Below are positions 8,229-14,239 of a DNA stretch of 17,711 nucleotides, in pieces. How positions within the stretch are numbered: position 1 is the stretch's first letter; each line of letters opens with the position of its first letter. A program made the position numbers and the translations under genes. The notes under the pieces were generated by a model. The model made no database searches, was not told where the DNA came from, and worked only from the letters and a program-made list of their open reading frames with translations. The stretch comes from an uncultured Eggerthellaceae bacterium (GTDB taxonomy: Bacteria > Actinomycetota > Coriobacteriia > Coriobacteriales > Eggerthellaceae). Where the stretch lies: assembly GCA_934630485.1 (NCBI GenBank), contig CAKTWD010000025.1, positions 1 to 17,711 of the forward strand. The letters run 5' to 3'.

Positions 8229-10346
8229 CTAAAACTGGCGGATGTCCTCTTGATCGATAACCACGCGCATGGCCCACGGAGGCACGCGCCGTTTCTGGCC
8301 GCCCTCGTCGACGAAAACGAAAGCGACATCGTAATCGGGCGGTGAATCGGGATAGATTCCCGCGCCATCGGTGAAGTAAATCAAACCGCGCAGATCCTCG
8401 AACTCGCCCGCGCGGACCAGCTCGTCCACATAGGCGAACAGAGGGCGGAAGTCGGTACCGCCAAAGCCCTTCACCTGGAACGAATCGATATAGCGGGTGA
8501 AGTCGTCGACCGATGTGATAACCGTGTCCTCCTGAACTGCGGCATCGCACTGAATGATATGGACGTTCACCTGCGTGCCGAATTCCTCGGAGCTTTTCAG
8601 CATCTCGAAGGTGCGCTCGACGAAACGCTGAACCAGCGGCCCAGAACATGAACCTGAAGTGTCCAGCGCAATGACGAACTCGCGCACGCGCCGCGACTCC
8701 TTGTACTCAAGCGGCTCGATTAGCGGCATGTTGCCGTAGCGCGACAAGCCGTACGTGTAGTAAACGTAGTCGAACTCGTCGTCGTTCAGCCGCATATCCT
8801 CGCCCATACGGCTGAACATGCGCAGGAAATCGGCATAGTTTGTACGCGTACGATTCACCAGCTCAAGATTGGCCATCAAACTTCCCGCGCCGTCTCCGCG
8901 GCTTTTCGACATGGTCTCCAAGTCGGCCTGGATACGCTTGCCAATGTCCTCCCAGTCGCTTTTCGCTTGCTCGAAATCGGGCTGCTCGGGTACATCGTCA
9001 AGCGATCGCTCATCATAGCCCGCGTCGGAGGAACCCGCCGTCGGCGTATCGGTTGACGAACTTGAAGACGACTCCGCAGACGAATCGGCGCTTTGCGCCT
9101 GGCTATCCGTCTGATATGGCGGCGCTTGCGGAAAATCGGCAGCCTCGCCGTCGGGCGCGCCGGCCCGCGGCACGTCAGAGGAATCGGGGGTGTCGCCCTT
9201 GGGGTTCTTCTTGCCAGGAGCGTCACTCGAAGAAGAATCACCTGCATCGCCGTCGGCATCGTTGTCGGACGAGGGATCGGCATCTTCGTTACCGCCATCC
9301 GACTCGTCGCGATCGGGGTCGGCGTTCGGGAAATCGTCGCGACCTTCGCCCGAGCCGCCATCCGAACCCCGACCGGACTCGCCATCGGAGGCATCCTCCT
9401 GGCCGCCCTGTTCGTCCGCATCATCTTCGCCCGTCTCCGAGGTCGCGCCCGCTCCGTCCTGATTTTCGCTTTGGTTGGGGTCGTCGCCCTCTTCGGTGCG
9501 ATCAGCCTCATCGGGATCATCGGTGCGCTCGGGCTCGGTCAGGTTCCAAAACCCATGGCTGTCGCGCACGAACAACGGCTCTAATTCGTCAAGCAGCTCC
9601 GCCAGACGCAGCTCGTCGCGCGAAAGCGGCGGCACGGCATCGGCGTTGCGCAAACGTTCGATCAGACGGTAAACCTGCGCAGGCGTCAGCGCGTCAACCG
9701 CGCTGCGCAGCTGCTTCAAAAGCGCGTTGCGATGCGCGTCGTCGGAGCACGCGAAACGTGCGCCGCACATCTCCATAGCGATGGCCTCGACGCAGATGTC
9801 GCATGCATATGACCAGTTCAGCGGGTGTTCGCGGCGCGTTTCGAACGGCTGTCTGAACACGCAATGCAAGATAAGATGAAGGAAGTCGCGCGTCATCTCG
9901 TTGGGGTCGCTACGGAAACGCGAGACCACCCCACGCGGGCTGAAGAACAACCGGGTTCCATCGGTGCCCACCGTTCCTTCGAAATCGTCGGAAACGACGG
10001 GCAATTTCCAAAATGCCGAGTCCAAATAGCGAAACGCCATCATAAGCGTGGTGCGGCATTCGGAAAGGACGCGTGTGGCCAGGTTCTCAACCACCGCTTG
10101 AGGCTGCTTTTCCTCGGAGGTTTGCTCCGACGACATGCCGTCGGAGCCCGAAACCACTACGGGAACCGCACCCGAGGGCATAGCCTGCACGATGGCGGCA
10201 ACCGCCGAACGAGCGTTGCGCGCAGCTTTGTCGCGAGCGTCGCGTTCGCGCGCGGCAGCGGAATCATTAGCGGCGACATTCTTGTGCGCGGCAGCAGAAG
10301 CAGGCACGCCGAATCCAGCGGCACCCTTATAACCGTTGCAACCCAT
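8229..10346 (-). CDS. VWA-domain protein, DUF2201-like, with altered metallopeptidase motif
   Basis: A 705-residue cytosolic protein in three parts. Residues about 85-270 resemble the DUF2201 N-terminal metallopeptidase-like domain: the expected HExxH helix reads HLILH (157-161), followed by NWSYACDICVEAIAME, which fits the family's second conserved helix. Residues about 272-455 form a long linker of Asp, Glu, Ser, Gly and Pro. Residues about 555-705 are a VWA-like fold with an intact MIDAS site: DTSGS (Asp562, Ser564, Ser566), Thr631 in GGTDF and Asp660 in FTDG. ATG 10346 follows AAGGGGGTG. It lies between the LRR gene (47 bases upstream) and the MoxR ATPase gene. The MIDAS site should bind Mg2+ and a partner; peptidase activity is doubtful because the Glu is replaced by Leu. 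Confidence 0.85.
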   Translation of the reverse strand: MGCNGYKGAAGFGVPASAAAHKNVAANDSAAARERDARDKAARNARSAVAAIVQAMPSGAVPVVVSGSDGMSSEQTSEEKQPQAVVENLATRVLSECRTTLMMAFRYLDSAFWKLPVVSDDFEGTVGTDGTRLFFSPRGVVSRFRSDPNEMTRDFLHLILHCVFRQPFETRREHPLNWSYACDICVEAIAMEMCGARFACSDDAHRNALLKQLRSAVDALTPAQVYRLIERLRNADAVPPLSRDELRLAELLDELEPLFVRDSHGFWNLTEPERTDDPDEADRTEEGDDPNQSENQDGAGATSETGEDDADEQGGQEDASDGESGRGSDGGSGEGRDDFPNADPDRDESDGGNEDADPSSDNDADGDAGDSSSSDAPGKKNPKGDTPDSSDVPRAGAPDGEAADFPQAPPYQTDSQAQSADSSAESSSSSSTDTPTAGSSDAGYDERSLDDVPEQPDFEQAKSDWEDIGKRIQADLETMSKSRGDGAGSLMANLELVNRTRTNYADFLRMFSRMGEDMRLNDDEFDYVYYTYGLSRYGNMPLIEPLEYKESRRVREFVIALDTSGSCSGPLVQRFVERTFEMLKSSEEFGTQVNVHIIQCDAAVQEDTVITSVDDFTRYIDSFQVKGFGGTDFRPLFAYVDELVRAGEFEDLRGLIYFTDGAGIYPDSPPDYDVAFVFVDEGGQKRRVPPWAMRVVIDQEDIRQF

Positions 10347-10393
10347 AACGCACCCCCTTCAAGATCACGTTGTTGGAACTATGAAACCATAGG

Positions 10394-12493
10394 CTACAGC
10401 GTGAAATCGGCACGATGGCCGAAACGCGCATGTTTTATATCCAACAAAAGCGCCGAAGCCGCCACGTTGCCCCAGCTTGCAGCTGCATCGGACAGGCGCG
10501 TGATGTTCCCCTCGTTGATGAACCCCAAGTCAACAAGCGATCGGAACAACGCGCACTCGTCGACCCTGGCGAATTCGCGACAGGTTTCTGCCAGGTTCGC
10601 GGCTACTTCTTGATAGAAACGCTTCCTTGCGCCAGGCGCCAAGTACAACGGGTCAAGCAACCGCTCAACCATATAGCGCGAACGAACCAAGCGGTTGCGG
10701 GAAATGAAAACTGCCCGGTCGCACGCGTCGGAAAGCCCACGGGCATCGTGCGGGTCGGTTGCAAGCGACCCCCTGATCGCGAACAGCCCGTTCACATCCC
10801 GCGGCGGGCGCACCACGACCGATTGGTGGCCGTGCCACGCATGTGCCCGCTCGATCTCGACCACCCGGCACGGCTCTGCCAACGCGAACGATGCGATTCC
10901 CGCACGCCGCAGCGTGCGTGGGATGAATAATCGGTCGATGCCCCACGCACCCGCAAACGCATACGGCGCCACCTCAACCGTTCCTTCAGGCAGCGAGACA
11001 TCGCGATCGGCGCCCGCACGAACGATCACGCGAACGTTTTCGCCATCTCCGCCATCTTCGCCAAACAAGCGTTCGCACAGAAGGCCGTCGTGAACAAAGA
11101 AGCGCTCGTTCCCTTCGACCACCTGACACGAGCGCAAGGCCAACCGCGAGGCGTCGGCGCCGCTCTCCACCACACCGAACGCGCGCTCGCCCAGCCTTGT
11201 CAAAGCCCGCGGGATCCGAACTGCCTTAAGGGGCGCGCCGCAAAAGGCGCGCTCGCCAATGCCCTCAACCGTATCGGGCAGCTCAATCGCGAAAAGCGCC
11301 GCGCATTCCGCGAACGCGCGCTCGCCAACGATCTTCACTCCTTCGGGCAACGAAACCCTCTGCACGAAGGCGTTCTTGGAAAATGCCCGCGGGCCAATCG
11401 AGCGCGTCCCCGGAAGAACGCGATATTCCGCCAAGGTCAACGCCGAGGCGTCGATCAACTCCAGCGCAACCAGCTGCGATTCGGGCGAATCGACACCCGC
11501 GTCGGCACCCTTGTCGCAAGTACCCTCCGCCTCATTAGGCACGCGACGATAGAGAACGCCCGCATCATCCGCAAACACGAATGCCGCGACGGCACTGACA
11601 TCGCCCTCACCCGCAACATGACCTTCTGAAACACGCGTATCGAACGTCACCCGCACGCCCATCTCGCGAACCGTTGCGGGAATGCTCAGGTGCACCAAGC
11701 TGCGGCAATGCGCGAACGCCTCGTCGCCGATGCTTTCAAGACCACTCGAAAGCTCGACATCCCGCAGGTCATCGCACCGCGAGAACGCCCGCGACCCAAT
11801 CGATTGCACGCTTGCCGGCACTTCCAAGCGAATGAGGCCCGAACCCGCAAACGCCGAAGCTCCAATCTGAACAAGCGAATCGGGAAAGTTCGCCGATTTC
11901 AGCTCGACGTCGCCCGCGAACGCCTTGCGGGCGATCTCTTCGCACCCGTCCGCCACATCGCAAACCGAGCGATGGACCACAACGGAAAGCAGTTTCTTGC
12001 CATCGCGACTATACAAGCACGTCCCATCGGTGCTCAACCACGGGTTGTCCGCGTCGATCGCGAACTCGCGCAAAACGGGCGCCCACCTGTCGGGAGCCGC
12101 GAACCGCCGTGCCTTCGCGCCCAGCATCACGCGCTTCGGCAAGAACGACGAAAGGAAATCCTCCGAGAACGAGGTCGCCGCGCCGGGCAGAACAACATCC
12201 CCCAGACGTTCGCAGCCGATAAGCCACGACGGGTCGTCGTCCTTAAGCCCCGTCGGAAATCGAAGCCTGCGCAAATCAATGCAGTTCGCAAACGCGCCGG
12301 CACCGATGCGCACAACGCTTGAAGGAAGATCGATCTCGCGCACGCGGAGCAATCCCGCGAAAGCACCATCGCCGATTTCCGCCACCATCAGGCCGTCAAT
12401 GCGCTCGGGAACAACCAGCACGTGATCGTCGCTTTCGCAACGCACGATGCGCGCGCGTCGATGCGGAAGCTCGATGCAACGAAAGCTCGCCAT
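10394..12493 (-). CDS. BspA-like leucine-rich-repeat protein, cytosolic
   Basis: A 699-residue protein built mostly of BspA-type (Treponema pallidum-type) leucine-rich repeats, recognised by the recurring IG..AF..C..L..I.LP pattern (for example residues 38-80, 185-280, 360-440, 505-540). A segment near 150-172 (NPWLSTDGTCLYSRDG) is typical of the family. The C-terminal part, about 545-699, is not LRR: it is mainly helical and ends FINEGNITRLSDAAASWGN and ALLLDIKHARFG, a tail also seen on other BspA-like proteins. There is no signal peptide, membrane segment or sorting motif, so it should stay in the cytoplasm, unlike surface BspA proteins. I chose ATG 12493 (AGAAGGGGA directly ahead); a TTG at 12532 is in frame. 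First gene of the LRR-VWA-MoxR unit. Confidence 0.85.
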   Translation of the reverse strand: MASFRCIELPHRRARIVRCESDDHVLVVPERIDGLMVAEIGDGAFAGLLRVREIDLPSSVVRIGAGAFANCIDLRRLRFPTGLKDDDPSWLIGCERLGDVVLPGAATSFSEDFLSSFLPKRVMLGAKARRFAAPDRWAPVLREFAIDADNPWLSTDGTCLYSRDGKKLLSVVVHRSVCDVADGCEEIARKAFAGDVELKSANFPDSLVQIGASAFAGSGLIRLEVPASVQSIGSRAFSRCDDLRDVELSSGLESIGDEAFAHCRSLVHLSIPATVREMGVRVTFDTRVSEGHVAGEGDVSAVAAFVFADDAGVLYRRVPNEAEGTCDKGADAGVDSPESQLVALELIDASALTLAEYRVLPGTRSIGPRAFSKNAFVQRVSLPEGVKIVGERAFAECAALFAIELPDTVEGIGERAFCGAPLKAVRIPRALTRLGERAFGVVESGADASRLALRSCQVVEGNERFFVHDGLLCERLFGEDGGDGENVRVIVRAGADRDVSLPEGTVEVAPYAFAGAWGIDRLFIPRTLRRAGIASFALAEPCRVVEIERAHAWHGHQSVVVRPPRDVNGLFAIRGSLATDPHDARGLSDACDRAVFISRNRLVRSRYMVERLLDPLYLAPGARKRFYQEVAANLAETCREFARVDECALFRSLVDLGFINEGNITRLSDAAASWGNVAASALLLDIKHARFGHRADFTL

Positions 12494-12518
12494 TCCCCTT
12501 CTCTTTCTGCGCAAAACG

Positions 12519-12547
12519 AAGAAGTCTACCAATCTGGTGGACTTCTT
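12519..12547. promoter_or_regulatory. Near-perfect palindrome between divergent LRR and serA-like genes
   Basis: Left arm AAGAAGTCTACCA, loop ATC, right arm TGGTGGACTTCTT: 13-base arms with one mismatch (a G-U pair in RNA). It lies upstream of the plus-strand dehydrogenase gene, over its expected -35 region, and just downstream of the proposed start point of the minus-strand LRR transcript. That position suits an operator acting on both genes. The core GTCTACCA-n3-TGGTGGAC recalls GntR-type operators, but no regulator can be named. It could also form an RNA hairpin in the LRR leader. Confidence 0.55.
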
Positions 12548-12553
12548 TTGGGA

Positions 12554-12559
12554 TACAAT
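12554..12559 (+). promoter_or_regulatory. Probable -10 of the phosphoglycerate dehydrogenase gene
   Basis: TACAAT, five of six bases of the consensus, about 80 bases ahead of the ATG at 12639. No good -35 is seen at 16-18 bases; that position falls inside the palindrome at 12519-12547, which suggests regulator-dependent use. Confidence 0.4.
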
Positions 12560-12583
12560 AACCGCGATCTATCGTAACGCCAA
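12555..12583 (-). promoter_or_regulatory. Probable promoter of the LRR-VWA-MoxR unit
   Basis: On the minus strand TTGGCG is followed after exactly 17 bases by TATTGT (four of six matches each). Transcription would begin near 12548, giving a leader of about 55 bases that starts with the palindrome. Its -10 shares five bases with the -10 proposed for the opposite gene, so the two promoters should exclude each other. Confidence 0.4.
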
Positions 12584-12638
12584 CCACGCGATTGGCTCGC
12601 GGCGCTTGGCAAGCAACTTATCCGTCGAAAGGAACCTC

Positions 12639-13805
12639 ATGCCTCGCATCCATTGTCTCAACAACATCTCGAAGAAGGGCACCGACAAGCTGCCCGGCAA
12701 CTACAGCCTGGTCGACACGCTGGAGGAAGCCGACGGCGTGCTGGTTCGCAGCATGAAGCTGCACGACACCCAGTTCCCCAAGGACCTGCTGGCCATCGCC
12801 CGTGCCGGCGCCGGCGTGAACAACATCCCGCTGGACCGCTGCGCCGACGAGGGCATCGTCGTCTTCAACACCCCTGGCGCCAACGCCAACGCCGTTAAGG
12901 AGCTCATCATCTGCAGCATGCTTCTGGGCAGCCGCGGCATCATCGCCGGCAACCAGTGGATCCGCGACAACGCCGCCGACCCCGATATCGCCAAAACGGT
13001 CGAGAAGGCCAAGAAGCAGTTCGCCGGACGCGAGATCGCTGGCAAGAAGCTGGGTGTTATCGGCTTGGGCGCAATCGGCGCACTGGTTGCCAACGCCGCT
13101 GAAGAGCTCGGCATGGACGTATACGGCTACGACCCCTACGTTTCCGTGAACGCCGCTTGGCGCATCTCGAGCACCGTCCATCACGTCACCAACCTCGATG
13201 ACATCTGTGCGAACTGCGACTACATCACCATTCACGTGCCCGCACTGGAAAGCACCATCGGTATGATCGACGCCCATCAGATCGAGATCATGAAGCCCGA
13301 CGCCGTGCTGATGAACTTCTCGCGCGACACGCTGGTCGATCAGGATGCCCTGGCAGTCGCTCTGAACAACGACACGCTGGGCTGCTACATCACCGACTTC
13401 GTCACCCCGCAGGCCCTTGCCGCGAAGAACTGCATCATCATGCCGCACATCGGCGCATCGACCGCCGAGGCCGAAGAGAACTGCGCAGTCATGGCCGTTG
13501 ACGAGATCGTCGACTACATCGAGAACGGCAACATCCGCAACTCGGTCAACTTCCCCGCCTGCGACATGGGCCCCGCTCCCGCCGAAGGCAGCCGTGTGGG
13601 CGTTCTACACAAGAACCTTCCCGGCATGATCAACACCATCACCGCCTCCATCACCGAAGAGGGCGTGAACCTGGCCAACATCACCTCGAAGGCTCGCGGC
13701 GATTACGCCTACGCTCTGATCGACCTTGATGCCGCTCTCACCGATGCCGCCATCGAGCGCATCGCCGGCGCCGAAGGCATCCTGCGTGTTCGCGTGGTGA
13801 AATAA
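12639..13805 (+). CDS. serA: D-3-phosphoglycerate dehydrogenase-like protein with ACT domain
   Basis: A 388-residue D-2-hydroxyacid dehydrogenase; the family member with a short C-terminal ACT domain makes 3-phosphohydroxypyruvate, the first step of serine synthesis. The NAD-binding fingerprint GLGAIG is at 142-147, Arg229 lies in NFSRDTLVD, and the catalytic His270 in PHIGAST. The ACT domain spans about 318-388 (GVLHKNLPGMINTITASI) and should sense an amino acid, probably serine. The catalytic Glu expected between Arg and His is not evident: the stretch reads ITDFVTPQALAAKN. I chose ATG 12639, with GAAAGGA seven bases ahead; the frame is open upstream but crosses the promoter. It stands alone, divergent from the LRR unit. 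Another 2-hydroxyacid could be the substrate. Confidence 0.85.
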   Translation: MPRIHCLNNISKKGTDKLPGNYSLVDTLEEADGVLVRSMKLHDTQFPKDLLAIARAGAGVNNIPLDRCADEGIVVFNTPGANANAVKELIICSMLLGSRGIIAGNQWIRDNAADPDIAKTVEKAKKQFAGREIAGKKLGVIGLGAIGALVANAAEELGMDVYGYDPYVSVNAAWRISSTVHHVTNLDDICANCDYITIHVPALESTIGMIDAHQIEIMKPDAVLMNFSRDTLVDQDALAVALNNDTLGCYITDFVTPQALAAKNCIIMPHIGASTAEAEENCAVMAVDEIVDYIENGNIRNSVNFPACDMGPAPAEGSRVGVLHKNLPGMINTITASITEEGVNLANITSKARGDYAYALIDLDAALTDAAIERIAGAEGILRVRVVK

Positions 13806-13823
13806 ATCCGCCTGCGTTACCGC

Positions 13824-13851
13824 CGGGCTCGCTTTGACAAAGGCGGGCTCG
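13824..13851. repeat. 8-bp direct repeat around a small palindrome
   Basis: CGGGCTCG occurs at 13824-13831 and 13844-13851, separated by CTTTGACAAAGG, itself a near-palindrome. It lies in the untranslated region behind the dehydrogenase gene. No function is evident and it may be chance. Confidence 0.3.
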
Positions 13852-13885
13852 GCAAAAGTTTCTTGCCGCTAATCGAAATACATAC

Positions 13886-13913
13886 TTGATTCGCGGCGAT
13901 TCGGCGTTAAACT
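13886..13913 (+). promoter_or_regulatory. Promoter-like sequence just ahead of a terminator
   Basis: TTGATT, 16 bases, TAAACT. A transcript would begin near 13920, only a few bases before the terminator hairpin at 13928-13967, so it would make an RNA of about 45 bases or none. It may be a chance match in the tail behind the dehydrogenase gene. Confidence 0.25.
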
Positions 13914-13927
13914 CATAACGATCCATA

Positions 13928-13967
13928 TGGCGCCCGTCGACGTTCTCTCCGTCGGCGGGCCATTTTT
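13928..13967 (+). terminator. Rho-independent terminator behind the dehydrogenase gene
   Basis: A GC-rich hairpin with arms TGGCGCCCGTCGACG and CGTCGGCGGGCCA (13 pairs including one G-U, with a two-base bulge) and a seven-base loop, followed by TTTTTAT. It sits about 120 bases behind the stop codon at 13805, which is long for a 3' tail but no other gene intervenes. Confidence 0.8.
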
Positions 13968-14077
13968 ATACCCTGAATCCGAAGGGACCGCGATCGATGG
14001 CGCGCAACGTCTGTCGCCCCGAAGTCGATGGGGCTATTGCTCGGCAGCAGTCCGCAACAACTCACGTCTGCCTATTT

Positions 14078-14216
14078 CAAATTTATCCAAAGTGGCGAAT
14101 AGTATAAAAACTCGCGCTGTTTTGCGTTCCAAATTTATACGATTTGGAGAATCGTATAAATTTGAGTGCCGTATTTCGATATGATTTTATACGAATCGCA
14201 ATAAAGGAGAACTTTC
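14078..14216. repeat. 52-bp tandem repeat array, 2.5 copies, with operator-like palindromes
   Basis: Three diverged units start at 14078, 14130 and 14182. Unit 1 (14078-14129) matches unit 2 (14130-14181) at 25 of the first 35 positions and about 10 of the following 17. Unit 3 keeps only the left half (TTTATACGA at 14186-14194 in the same register) and runs into the ribosome-binding region of the Fic gene. All three share a TTTAT half-site and units 1 and 2 share GTATAAA. A 52-bp period is five helical turns, so a bound protein would sit on the same face each time. Confidence 0.75.
14130..14164. promoter_or_regulatory. Perfect 15-bp-arm palindrome, probable operator of the Fic gene
   Basis: CAAATTTATACGATT, loop TGGAG, AATCGTATAAATTTG: every base of the two arms pairs. 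It ends 75 bases before the ATG at 14240. A plausible Fic promoter (TTGAGT at 14162-14167 and TTTATA at 14186-14191) overlaps its right end, so a bound protein would block the -35. The C-terminal winged helix of the Fic protein is a candidate ligand. AT-rich and without a following T-run, it does not resemble a terminator. Confidence 0.7.
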
Positions 14217-14239
14217 AACGACCGTGCAAAGGCAAAAGA

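Noticed and set aside
8840..9778. Arg-rich 312-codon plus-strand frame opposite the VWA gene
   Set aside because: Its composition is the antisense reading of the acidic linker; no start signal and no domain.
14130..14164. Palindrome considered as a mobile-element end or recombination site
   Set aside because: No transposase, integrase or matching second end is present in the window, and the position at a promoter with tandem half-sites fits an operator better.
13927..14184. 85-codon plus-strand frame between the serA-like and Fic genes
   Set aside because: It starts inside the terminator hairpin and runs through the 52-bp operator repeats, so coding is unlikely.
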